The translations under genes and the position numbers were made by a program. From Pseudomonas brassicae (GTDB lineage: Bacteria > Pseudomonadota > Gammaproteobacteria > Pseudomonadales > Pseudomonadaceae), in assembly GCF_010671725.1 (NCBI RefSeq), contig NZ_JAAHBU010000045.1, forward strand, positions 1-46,825: 46,825 nucleotides of DNA, read 5' to 3'. Under the pieces are notes generated by a model that saw nothing but the letters and a program-made list of their open reading frames with translations, was not told the origin of the DNA and did no database searches. This document shows positions 1 through 8,786 of the stretch, in pieces (the first letter of the stretch is position 1; each line of letters starts with the position of its first letter).

Positions 1-802
1 CGACCTGCAGCGCCTGGCCGACGTCGTGGCGCGCTACCGGCACGCCGGCGCACGCATCGCCATCGATGATTTCGGCGCCGGTTACTCGCAACTGGACCGG
101 GTACTGGCGCTGCAGCCCGATATCCTCAAGCTCGACATGCGCCTGTTTCAGGCGGCCGCACGCGGCGGGCCGAGCAGCGAGGTGGTCAAGGCGCTGGCAC
201 AGATGGCGGAAAAAACCGGCTGCTGGATCATCGCTGAAGGCGTCGAGACCGACGCCGAGCTCAATTTTGCCCTGGAGTGCGGCGCACGCTACCTCCAAGG
301 CCATCTGTTCGCCCAGGCCCAGGCCGGGTTCTTCGCAGGCGATGCGTTTGTCGCGTACTTCGGCGAACTGCGCCAGCGCTACGTACAGGCCAAGCTGGCA
401 GAACGAGCGCGCCTGATGCAGCGCCGCCAGCAACTGAGCGGGCTGATGCCGGTGCTGCAGGCCTGGGCACTGGCCCAGGCACCGCTGGAGCAACTGCCGT
501 GCCTGGCAGCCTATCCGTGGGTACTGCGCTTTTTTCTCTGCGACCGCCATGGCACTCAGCTCACCCCCAACCTGGAATGGCGCGAACAGCGCTGGCAGGT
601 GGATGCAGGCTATCTGGGCCACAACTGGTCATGGCGCCCCTACTTCTACCACCTGCTGGCCGAAGGCTGGGATGAGCGCCGGCTGATACTCTCCAGTACC
701 TACCGCGACGCCACCACCAACCAGTACTGCCTGACGGCGGGGCAGTTTTTCGATGATGGCCAGCGCCTGTTGCTGATCGACCTGGATGCCGAGGGTCTTT
801 GA
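1..802 (+). CDS. EAL-domain c-di-GMP phosphodiesterase, C-terminal part (5' end outside window)
   Basis: The reading frame is open from base 2, so the gene starts upstream of the window; the internal GTG at 26 is not a credible start. The visible protein opens with the second half of an EAL domain: [13 protein letters not shown], then LKLDMRLF, then [12 protein letters not shown] and [12 protein letters not shown], the conserved motifs that bind metal and substrate in phosphodiesterases hydrolysing c-di-GMP. The first half, with the EAL signature itself, is not visible, so activity cannot be judged. The last ~130 residues ([28 protein letters not shown]) look like the PAS/Cache-like sensory domain that follows EAL in YkuI-type proteins; that assignment is by resemblance. 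The stop lies about 60 bases before the dgt start. Confidence 0.85.
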   Translation, partial: DLQRLADVVARYRHAGARIAIDDFGAGYSQLDRVLALQPDILKLDMRLFQAAARGGPSSEVVKALAQMAEKTGCWIIAEGVETDAELNFALECGARYLQGHLFAQAQAGFFAGDAFVAYFGELRQRYVQAKLAERARLMQRRQQLSGLMPVLQAWALAQAPLEQLPCLAAYPWVLRFFLCDRHGTQLTPNLEWREQRWQVDAGYLGHNWSWRPYFYHLLAEGWDERRLILSSTYRDATTNQYCLTAGQFFDDGQRLLLIDLDAEGL

Positions 803-864
803 GGCTTGCGGCCAGCGCTGCGACACGGGAAGCTAGGCGCCAGCCCCGCACTGGAGAACCGGCC

Positions 865-2196
865 TTGGACTGGCACACCCTGCTTACCCGCGAACGCCTC
901 GGCAAAACCCTGCACAGCCCCGAAGAACTGGGGCGCAGCCCGTTTCACAAGGACCACGACCGGATCATCTTCTCGGGTGCCTTCCGCCGCCTGGGGCGCA
1001 AGACCCAGGTGCACCCGGTGACCAGCAACGACCATATCCATACCCGCCTGACCCACTCGCTGGAAGTCAGCTGCGTGGGGCGTTCGCTGGGCATGCGCGT
1101 TGGCGAGACCCTGCGCGAGAGCCTGCCGGACTGGTGTGCCCCCAGCGACCTGGGCATGGTCGTGCAATCGGCCTGCCTGGCCCATGACATCGGCAACCCG
1201 CCCTTCGGCCACTCCGGCGAAGACGCCATACGTCACTGGTTCCAGCAGGCGGCCGGGCGCGGCTGGCTCGACGCGATGAGCGATGCCGAACGCGGCGACT
1301 TCCTCAACTTCGAAGGCAACGCCCAGGGCTTTCGCGTGCTCACCCAACTGGAGTACCACCAGTTCGATGGTGGCACGCGCCTGACCTATGCCACCCTGGG
1401 CACCTACCTCAAGTACCCCTGGACCGCCCGCCATGCCGATGCCCTGGGCTACAAGAAGCACAAGTTCGGCTGCTACCAGAGCGAGCTGCCACTGCTTGAA
1501 CAGATTGCCCGCAAACTGGGCATGCCGCAGCTCGAACCCCAGCGCTGGGCACGCCACCCGCTGGTGTACCTGATGGAGGCCGCCGACGACATCTGCTATG
1601 CCCTGATCGACCTGGAAGACGGCCTGGAAATGGAGTTGCTCGACTACGCCGAGGTCGAAGCACTGCTGCTCGGCCTGGTGGGCGACGACCTGCCGCAGAC
1701 CTATCGCCAGCTGGGCCCTGGCGATTCGCGCCGACGCAAGCTGGCGATCTTGCGCGGCAAGGCCATCGAGCACCTGACCAATGCCGCCGCACGGGCGTTC
1801 GTCGAACAGCAGCCGGCGCTGCTGGCCGGCACCCTGCAAGGTGACCTGGTCGAGCATATGCATGGCCCGGCCAAGCGCTGCGTGCTGCAGGCCAAGGACA
1901 TGGCGCGCAAGAAGATCTTCCAGGACAAGCGCAAGACCCTGCACGAGATCGGCGCCTACACCACGCTGGAGATCCTGCTCAATGCCTTCTGCGGTGCAGC
2001 GCTGGAACAGCATGGCGGACGCACCCCGTCGTTCAAGCATCGGCGCATCCTCGACCTGCTGGGCAACAATGCGCCAGACCCGTCCAGCTCGCTGCACAGC
2101 GCGTTTCTGCGCATGATCGACTTCATCGCCGGCATGACCGACAGCTACGCCAGCGAAATGGCCAGGGAAATGACCGGGCGTACCAGCCCGACCTGA
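865..2196 (+). CDS. dgt: dGTPase-like deoxyribonucleoside triphosphohydrolase
   Basis: HD-domain enzyme of the dGTPase family, which removes tripolyphosphate from dNTPs and so trims the dNTP pool in the cytoplasm. Visible motifs are the first metal-binding His in [10 protein letters not shown], the HD pair (His107-Asp108) in [16 protein letters not shown], and the downstream [19 protein letters not shown] segment with the remaining HD-domain acidic residues. The frame is open further upstream (to 799), but I place the start at TTG 865: a GGAG lies 8 bases ahead, and the protein then begins [13 protein letters not shown] at 443 residues, the usual length in pseudomonads. E. coli Dgt is longer (505), so this is the dGTPase-like subtype. 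The substrate preference is not certain. Confidence 0.9.
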   Translation: MDWHTLLTRERLGKTLHSPEELGRSPFHKDHDRIIFSGAFRRLGRKTQVHPVTSNDHIHTRLTHSLEVSCVGRSLGMRVGETLRESLPDWCAPSDLGMVVQSACLAHDIGNPPFGHSGEDAIRHWFQQAAGRGWLDAMSDAERGDFLNFEGNAQGFRVLTQLEYHQFDGGTRLTYATLGTYLKYPWTARHADALGYKKHKFGCYQSELPLLEQIARKLGMPQLEPQRWARHPLVYLMEAADDICYALIDLEDGLEMELLDYAEVEALLLGLVGDDLPQTYRQLGPGDSRRRKLAILRGKAIEHLTNAAARAFVEQQPALLAGTLQGDLVEHMHGPAKRCVLQAKDMARKKIFQDKRKTLHEIGAYTTLEILLNAFCGAALEQHGGRTPSFKHRRILDLLGNNAPDPSSSLHSAFLRMIDFIAGMTDSYASEMAREMTGRTSPT

Positions 2197-2217
2197 TAGG
2201 CAATACACCTCGAAACA

Positions 2218-2265
2218 GCAACTTTCACGCCAGTAGCGTGAGAGTTGCCGAGCACTTGATAGTGC
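2218..2265 (+). other. Two tandem hairpins downstream of dgt
   Basis: Twenty bases after the dgt stop comes a 13-bp stem (2218-2230 with 2236-2248, one G-T pair, loop CAGTA). It is followed at once by a 5-bp stem (GCACT 2252-2256 with AGTGC 2261-2265, loop TGAT). No T tract follows, so this is not a standard intrinsic terminator. It could protect the dgt mRNA 3' end or belong to the leader region of the next operon. Confidence 0.5.
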
Positions 2266-2327
2266 ACAAACTCGAATCAATTAGTTTCAACTCTCAAACT
2301 TTTTGTAGCCGGATACGCAACTTAATG

Positions 2328-2341
2328 TGGGAATTTTCCCA
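2328..2341. promoter_or_regulatory. Palindrome upstream of the two-component operon (candidate operator)
   Basis: TGGGAA-TT-TTCCCA is a 6+6 inverted repeat about 90 bases before the response-regulator start, in an AT-richer gap between genes. NarL/LuxR-type response regulators bind short inverted repeats as dimers, so an autoregulatory site is the simplest reading. That is inference; no experimental motif is known to me for this regulator. Confidence 0.4.
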
Positions 2342-2432
2342 TATCAAGTTTGAGCCCGCCTCCACTTACGTGCCCGCCTTCTATCTGGGCTAAGGTGCCG
2401 CTTCTATATGGCCCCCGACCTGGAAGGTGAGT

Positions 2433-3059
2433 ATGCACTCAGTATTAATTGTCGACGATCATCCCGTCATTCGCCTGGCGGTACGCATGCTGTTGGAGAA
2501 TGAAGGCTATCGAATCGTCGGCGAATCCGACAATGGCGTCGATGCGATGCAACTGACGCGTGAATCGCCGCCCGACCTGATCATTCTGGACATCGGCATA
2601 CCCAAGCTGGACGGGCTGGAAGTGCTGTCGCGCTTCAACAGCATGTCGTCGCGCTCCAAGGTACTGGTGCTCACTGCACAATCGCCGGTGCTGTTCGCCA
2701 CCCGCTGCATGTTGTCCGGGGCCTGCGGTTATGTCTGCAAACAGGAAGACCTGAGCGAGTTGCTCAGTGCGGTCAAGGCGGTATTGTCCGGGTATAACTA
2801 TTTCCCCAGCCAGGCAATCAATCCATTGCGCCAGCCCGACGGCAGCGCCACCGAGATGGACCTGTTCAAGACCGTCAACGATCGCGAGCTGATGGTATTG
2901 CAATTGTTTGCCCAGGGCCGAAGCAACAAGGAGATTGCATCCGGCATGTTCCTCAGCAACAAGACCGTCAGTACTTACAAGAAACGGCTGATGCAGAAGC
3001 TCAAGGCCAGTTCGCTGGTCGAGCTGATCGAGATGGCCAAGCGCAACGCGCTGGTATGA
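2433..3059 (+). CDS. Response regulator, NarL/LuxR type (BvgA/EvgA-like)
   Basis: A 208-residue cytoplasmic transcription factor. The N-terminal receiver domain carries the acidic pair in VLIVDDHP and the phospho-acceptor Asp53 in LIILDIGIPKLDG. The C-terminal LuxR-type helix-turn-helix is seen in GRSNKEIASGMFLSNKTV, where the recognition helix lies. I chose ATG 2433 over the in-frame GTG at 2427 because GGAAGG (2422-2427) sits 5 bases ahead of it as ribosome binding site. The stop overlaps the kinase start by four bases (ATGA), so the two are translationally coupled. Regulator-first order with a two-Venus-flytrap hybrid kinase behind is the bvgAS/evgAS arrangement. Target genes and stimulus are unknown. 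Confidence 0.9.
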   Translation: MHSVLIVDDHPVIRLAVRMLLENEGYRIVGESDNGVDAMQLTRESPPDLIILDIGIPKLDGLEVLSRFNSMSSRSKVLVLTAQSPVLFATRCMLSGACGYVCKQEDLSELLSAVKAVLSGYNYFPSQAINPLRQPDGSATEMDLFKTVNDRELMVLQLFAQGRSNKEIASGMFLSNKTVSTYKKRLMQKLKASSLVELIEMAKRNALV

Positions 3060-6000
3060 GCGTGCGCTCCGGCAAGCGCTGGCGCGTCCTCTGCCTGCTG
3101 CTGGCGGGTGCATGCCTGAGCCTCACCGCCCGTGCCGCCAGCCTCGACGCCCTGCCCTACAGATTGCTCAGCCGCAGCGGGGCGACCCCGATGGCGGTGT
3201 CCATGACACCGGCCCAGGCCGACTGGCTGCAGGGTCGCCCGGCGTTGATACTGGGCACCTCGGCCCCCGACTACGCCCCGTTCGACATGACCGCCAGTGG
3301 CCGCGACTACGAAGGCCTGACCGCCGACTACGCCGGCCTGATCGGCAACACCCTGCAGCGGCCGGTCCTGGTCAAGCGCTATGCCAGCCGCGACCAGGCC
3401 CTGCAGGCGCTGCTCGATGGCCACATCGACCTGCTGGGCAGTGCCAATGGCTACGATGCCGCCCGCGCCGGCATCGCCCTGTCACGCGCCTATGCCGACG
3501 ATCAGCCGGTGCTGGTGACCCGCGAAAACGAAGCCCGCGCGCTGGACACAGGCCTTGAGGGGTTGCGTGTGAGCATGGTCGCCCACTACCTGCCGCTGGC
3601 CGAAGTGCGCGCCACCTACCCCAAGGCCCGGGTGCAGACCTACAGTTCCTACCACAATGCCCTTAATGCGGTGGCATTCGACCAGGCGGACGTGTTTCTC
3701 GGCGATACCCTGTCGACGCACTACCAGATCAACCAGGGTTATGTAAAAAACCTCAAGATGGCCAACTTCGGCAAGCACGAACCGGTCGGCTTCAGCTTTG
3801 CCCTGCGCGCCGACAACGGCCCGCTGCTGGAGCTGGTCAATGCCACCCTCGACGCTGTCACCAGCGCCATGCGCACCAGCATTTTCCAACGCTGGGGGGC
3901 AGGCGACGGGATTCTGCTGTCGGACCGCAAACTGCAACTGTCGCCACGCGAAGCGCGCTGGCTGGCTGCGCACCCGGTGGTACGCGTGGTGGTCAATGAA
4001 AACGCCGCACCGCTGACGTTCTACGACAGCGCCGGCAACCTGCGCGGCATCGCGGCCGACCTGCTCGAACTGATTCGGCTGCGCACCGGGCTGCGCTTCG
4101 ATGTCCAGCGCAGCAGCGGGATCAGCGACATGATCGACCAGCTCGAGCACGGCCATGCCGATGTGATTGCCGCGATTTCCCCCAGTGCTCAGCGCGAGTC
4201 CACCCTGAGCATCAGCCGCCCCTATCTCGAAAGCGCCTATGTGCTGGTCACCCGTACCAGTGAAGGGCAGCCAGCCTCGTTGCGCCAGTTGCAAGGCAAG
4301 CGCATGGCCGTGACCCGTGGCAACACGCTCAACGAGGGCCTGCGCCAGCGCTACAGCGATATCCAGCTGGTCGAGACCGAAAGCACCGCAGCCTCTGCCG
4401 CGCTGCTCGCACAGCGCCAGGTGGACGGCATGGTCATGTCGCTGGTCAATGCCAACTTCAACCTCACCACCCAGCAACAGATCGCCATCCGCGCCACCAT
4501 CGGCGATGCGCCGGCGACCTTCTCGATGGCCACGCCACGTGACGCGCACGAACTCACCTCGATCCTCGACAAGGCCCTGCTGAGCATTGCGCCCCAGGAG
4601 ATGAGCGTGATCAACAGCCGCTGGCGCGATTTCAGTGGCGAGTCCAGTTCGTACTGGCAGACCCATCAGCGCTTCATCATCCAGATGGTGCTCGGCACCT
4701 GCCTGCTGCTGGTGCTGTCGCTGGCCTGGAACGGCTGGATGCGGCGCCAGATCAAGCAACGCGAGCAGGTCGAGCGTGCCCTGAGCGACCAGCTGGAGTT
4801 CATGCGTGCACTGGTCAACGGCACCCCGCATCCAATCTACGTGCGCGACCGCCACGGGCTGCTGCAAAGCTGTAACGAAAGCTATCTGCAAGCCGTGGAA
4901 GCGCGCCCCGAAGAGGTACTCGGCAAGTCACTGCAAGAGGCCCCGCTGGCCGCCACCAACAACGCGCAGCAGATCCAGGCCGACTACCAGCAGGTGATGA
5001 ACGAGGGCCTGCCGCTGATCGTCGACCGCCCCCTGATGCTGAAGAACCGCGAGCTGACCATCTACCACTGGGTACTGCCGTACCGCGACTCGCTGGGTGA
5101 AGTGCAAGGCATCATGGCGGCTGGCTGGATATCAGCGATCGCCGCCAACTGATCCAGGACCTGCGCCTGGCCAAGGAGCAGGCCGACGATGCCAACCGCG
5201 CCAAGAGCACCTTCCTGGCAACCATGAGCCACGAAATCCGTACCCCGATGAATGCCGTGATCGGCATGCTGGAGCTGGCCCTCAAGCGCGCCGATGCAGG
5301 ACACCTGGACCGTCCTGCGATCGAAGTCGCCTACGGCTCGGCGCGGGACCTGCTGGTGCTGATCGGCGATATTCTCGACATCGCCCGCATCGAGTCCGGG
5401 CGCATGAGCCTGCACCCGCAGCGTACCCATCTGGGCGAGCTGGTGGAGTCGGTAGGTCGGGTGTTCGAAGGCCTGGCGCGCCAGAAGAACCTGAACCTGA
5501 GCCTGGCCATCGATGCCAGCGCGCACCGCGACGTGCTGCTCGATCCACTGCGTTTCAAGCAGATCGTCTCCAACCTGGTCAGCAACGCCATCAAGTTCAC
5601 CGAGCAGGGCCAGGTGCGTGTCGAACTGGCACTGCAGCCGGCAGGCGGGGCCGAGGCGCTGAACCTGACATTGTCGGTACACGATACGGGCGTTGGCGTC
5701 AGCCAGGCAGACCAGCAGCGCCTGTTCCAACCGTTTGCCCAGGTGTCGCCCGACAGCAGCCTGGCGCGCAGCGGCACGGGCCTGGGCCTGGTTATCAGCC
5801 GCAACCTGTGCGCCATGATGGGTGGGCAACTCACGCTGCACAGTGCCCCGGGCCTGGGCACCGAGGTGCGCATCAGCATGCCGCTGACCGGGCTCGCCAC
5901 CTGCGAGAAAATCCTCGAGCCGGTACAGGTGACGCTGCCAGCGCCCCAGGTCAACGTGCTGGTGGTCGATGACCACCCCGCCAACCTGCTGCTGATGGGC

Positions 6001-6716
6001 CAGCAACTGGACTACCTGGGGGTGCGCCACACCAATGCCGACACCGGCATGAGCGCGCTGCAGGCCTGGCGCCAGGAACCTTTCGACATTCTGATCGTGG
6101 ATTGCAACATGCCGCAGATGGACGGCTACCAACTGGCCAAGGCGGTGCGCGAAGAAGAACGCCAGTTGGGCCGTGCACCCTGCACCATCCTGGCCTACAC
6201 CGCCAATGCCCAGCCAGAGGTGCTGGAACGTTGCCGGCTGGCCGGCATGGACGATTGCCTGCTCAAGCCCATCAGCCTGCACGAGCTCAGCCAGCGCCTG
6301 AACGAGGTACCGTTGCCCAAGGCCGAAACGCCACCGGCCGAGGCGCAACTGATCGACCTGCTGGGGCTGGAGCCAATCATCGGCAACGATCCCGACGAGC
6401 TGCGCCGGCTGCTCGAACAATTGCTCAGCTGTGGCCCGGCTGATCGCCAGCAGTTGCTTGACGCCGACACCCACGGCTCGCCCGAGGTGCTCAGGGACGC
6501 AGCGCACAAAGTGCTTGGGGTAGCGCGGATGGTACAGGCGCAGGCACTGATGCATGCGTGTGAACGGCTGGAGGAGGCCTGCGAGGCATTGGCAGCGGAA
6601 CCGGTGCTCAGACGTCGCAAGCGCCAGGTGCTGGCGGCGATGGCACGGGTGGAACAGGCGTTGCTGCGTACCCTCGACACATTGCCGGTGTCGCGCAGCG
6701 GCCACCGAACAGCTGA
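3056..6716 (+). CDS. Hybrid sensor histidine kinase, BvgS/EvgS type (frameshifted in this sequence)
   Basis: Partner of the upstream regulator. Domains in order: signal peptide (about 1-28); two periplasmic SBP_bac_3 (Venus flytrap) domains (about 48-280 and 295-525); one membrane segment (about 540-561); PAS (about 580-690); HisKA with His726 in [10 protein letters not shown]; HATPase with N box NLVSNAIKF and G box GTGLGL; receiver with Asp1016 in [11 protein letters not shown]; HPt with His1151 in DAAHKVLG. This supports a His-Asp-His-Asp phosphorelay. The frame breaks at 5116-5117: restoring one G gives [15 protein letters not shown], the usual link from PAS to HisKA. After the HPt domain the frame runs on to 7167 through the antisense of yggL. 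A second lost base near 6705 would bring in the TGA at 6714-6716, which I take as the true end (about 1220 residues). Confidence 0.85.
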
Positions 6717-6743
6717 AACAAAAACGGCAGCCGCGAGGGCTGC
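6716..6743 (-). terminator. Intrinsic terminator of yggL
   Basis: On the minus strand, 13 bases past the yggL stop, GCAGCC-ctcgc-GGCTGC forms a 6-bp stem followed by CGTTTTTGTTTC. It lies exactly where the convergent kinase gene is expected to end. Confidence 0.7.
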
Positions 6744-6756
6744 GTCTGGCGAGGTA

Positions 6757-7101
6757 TCAGTTGGCCGAATTGATCGGCTTCTCTGGGTACCAGGCATCCA
6801 GCAACTCGCTGACTACGACCTTGGTCACTTCACTGCGAGCCTTCAACCAGGCTTCTACGGTAGCGCGCTGCTCCTCGGTGACCGAACCGCGCTCGGCTTT
6901 GCACACCAGGCCGTAATCCTCGCCACCGACATAATCCAGGCCGTTGGCATCCATGGCGTCGTCCAGGAATGCGTCGAGGAAGGCGTCAATGGCTTCTTCA
7001 GACAGGTCTTCCTTGAACTCCAGGTTCAATTCAAAACCCAGCTCCTGGAATTCGCCTACACACAGTTTTTTGCGCAGACGGCGGGAACGGTTAGTCGCCA
7101 T
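6757..7101 (-). CDS. yggL: YggL family 50S ribosome-binding protein (DUF469)
   Basis: A 114-residue acidic cytoplasmic protein of the YggL family. It starts [13 protein letters not shown] and has the family's GFELNLEF and acidic [15 protein letters not shown] segments, then a WYPEKP end. Family members bind the large ribosomal subunit; the precise role is not settled. The start is supported by AGAGGA about 8 bases ahead on the minus strand. It is convergent with the hybrid kinase and divergent from dacB across a ~215-base gap. That gap has an AT-rich stretch near 7235 that may hold the dacB promoter. Confidence 0.9.
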   Translation of the reverse strand: MATNRSRRLRKKLCVGEFQELGFELNLEFKEDLSEEAIDAFLDAFLDDAMDANGLDYVGGEDYGLVCKAERGSVTEEQRATVEAWLKARSEVTKVVVSELLDAWYPEKPINSAN

Positions 7102-7316
7102 GAAACAATCCTCTTAAGTAATAACGCGCGGCACTTTACCAGTTCCGCCGCGAAGCTGCCTGAATAAAACCCGACAAATCGCCGCACCAACAGGCATTGT
7201 TCGGCCCATCGGCGCCATGCGTGGTGCATAATGCGCGCTATATTTTTCCATACCGGGGCCGTCACCCTATTGCGCTCTGGTTTTTTTCACCCCTCGCCTG
7301 CAGGGTTTCAGTGCAA

Positions 7317-8779
7317 ATGACCAATTCTCTACGTTCACTGCTGTTCGCCGGCCTGTTCCTGCCACTGGCCATGCCGGCCCACGCCGCTCCCGTCAACACC
7401 ACCCTCTCGCCCAAGGTGCAGCAGGCGCTGCGCACCAACAAGCTGCAGGACAACGCGCTGTCGCTGGTGATGCTGCCGCTCAACGGTCCTGGCACCGCGA
7501 CCGTGTTCAACGCCGATGTGTCGGTAAACCCGGCCTCGACCATGAAACTGGTTACCACCTACGCCGCCCTGGAAATGCTCGGCCCTACCCACCAGTGGAA
7601 AACCGAGTTCTACACCGATGGCACCCTGAGCAACGGCACCCTCAACGGCAACCTGTACCTCAAGGGCGGCGGCGACCCCAAGCTCAACATGGAAAAGCTC
7701 TGGCTGTTGATGCGTGACCTGCGCGCCAATGGCGTGCAGACCATCAGCGGCGACCTGGTGCTGGACCGCAGCCATTTCGTGCAGCCGCAACTGCCGCAGT
7801 TCAACGACGATGGCGGCGACGAGAACAAGCCATTCCTGGTCAAGCCAGACTCGCTGCTGGTCAACCTCAAGGCCTTGCGCTTCGTGGCCCGCAACGATGG
7901 CGGCAAGGTACTGGTGTCGGTCGAGCCGCCGATTGCCAGCATCCGCATCGACAACCAGGTCAAGGCCATGCCAGGCACCCAGTGCAAGGGCGAAGTACGC
8001 TATAACCCGGTGACCCAGGCCGATGGCGTGAGCGTGGTGGTCAGCGGCCAGCTGGCCGAAGGCTGCAACTCCCAGACCTACCTGTCACTGCTCGACCACC
8101 AGGCCTATGCTGCCGGTGCCGTGCGCGCCATCTGGAACGAGCTGGGTGGGCGTATCCAGGCGCCGACCGCGTCGCCGAAGTGCCCAAGAGTGCACGCCTG
8201 CTGGCCCGCGCCTTCTCGCCCGACCTGGTCGAAGTCATTCGCGACATCAACAAGTACAGCAACAACACCATGGCCCAGCAGTTGTTCCTGAGCCTGGGCG
8301 CGCAGTACCGCACTGACGCCGACGGCGACGACGCCCGTGCCGCGCAGCGCGTGGTACGCCAGTGGCTGGCGAAAAAAGGCATTACCGCACCGCACCTGAT
8401 CATGGAAAACGGCTCGGGCCTGTCACGTGCAGAGCGCGTCAGCGCACGGGAAATGGCGACCCTGCTGCAGGCCGCCTGGAAAAGCCCATACTCCGCCGAG
8501 TTCATCAGTTCGATGCCATTGACCGGCATGGACGGCACCATGCGCAAGCGCCTCAAGCGCACCGCCATGGCCGGCGAAGCGCACATCAAGACCGGCACCC
8601 TGAACACCGTGCGCGCCATCGCCGGGTTCAGCCGCGACAGCAACGGCAACACCTGGGCCGTGGTGGCGATTCTCAACGACCCCAAGCCATGGGGCGCCTC
8701 TGCGGTACTCGACCAGGTCCTGCTGGATCTCTACCGCCAGCCAAAACTGGCCGACAGCACCGCGGCCCTGCAGCCCTGA
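7317..8779 (+). CDS. dacB: D-alanyl-D-alanine carboxypeptidase/endopeptidase, PBP4 type (frameshifted in this sequence)
   Basis: A periplasmic low-molecular-mass penicillin-binding protein that trims or cuts peptidoglycan stem peptides. It has a signal peptide (cleavage likely after AMPAHA), the active-site SxxK as Ser74-Lys77 in ASTMK, SxN as Ser315-Asn317 in YSNNTM, and KTG from Lys425 in HIKTGTLN. The long insert between the first two motifs is typical of PBP4 (S13 family). The frame breaks at 8159-8160: restoring one G in CAGG-CGCC joins IWNELGGRIQ to GADRVAEVPKSARLL and gives 487 residues, close to E. coli DacB (477). I chose ATG 7317 because it begins the signal peptide, with AGGG 8 bases ahead; the frame is open further upstream. 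Confidence 0.9.
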
Positions 8780-8786
8780 GCCAGCC

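Noticed and set aside
700..2280. 526-codon minus-strand frame across dgt
   Set aside because: Antisense shadow of dgt in GC-rich DNA; no recognisable motif, while dgt on the plus strand has complete HD motifs.
3482..4891. 469-codon minus-strand frame opposite the sensor kinase
   Set aside because: Shadow of the two Venus-flytrap domains; no ribosome binding site or motif.
5116..5230. Programmed frameshift in the hybrid kinase gene
   Set aside because: No slippery heptamer or downstream structure stands out, and the same kind of break recurs in eight other places, so a sequence error is simpler.
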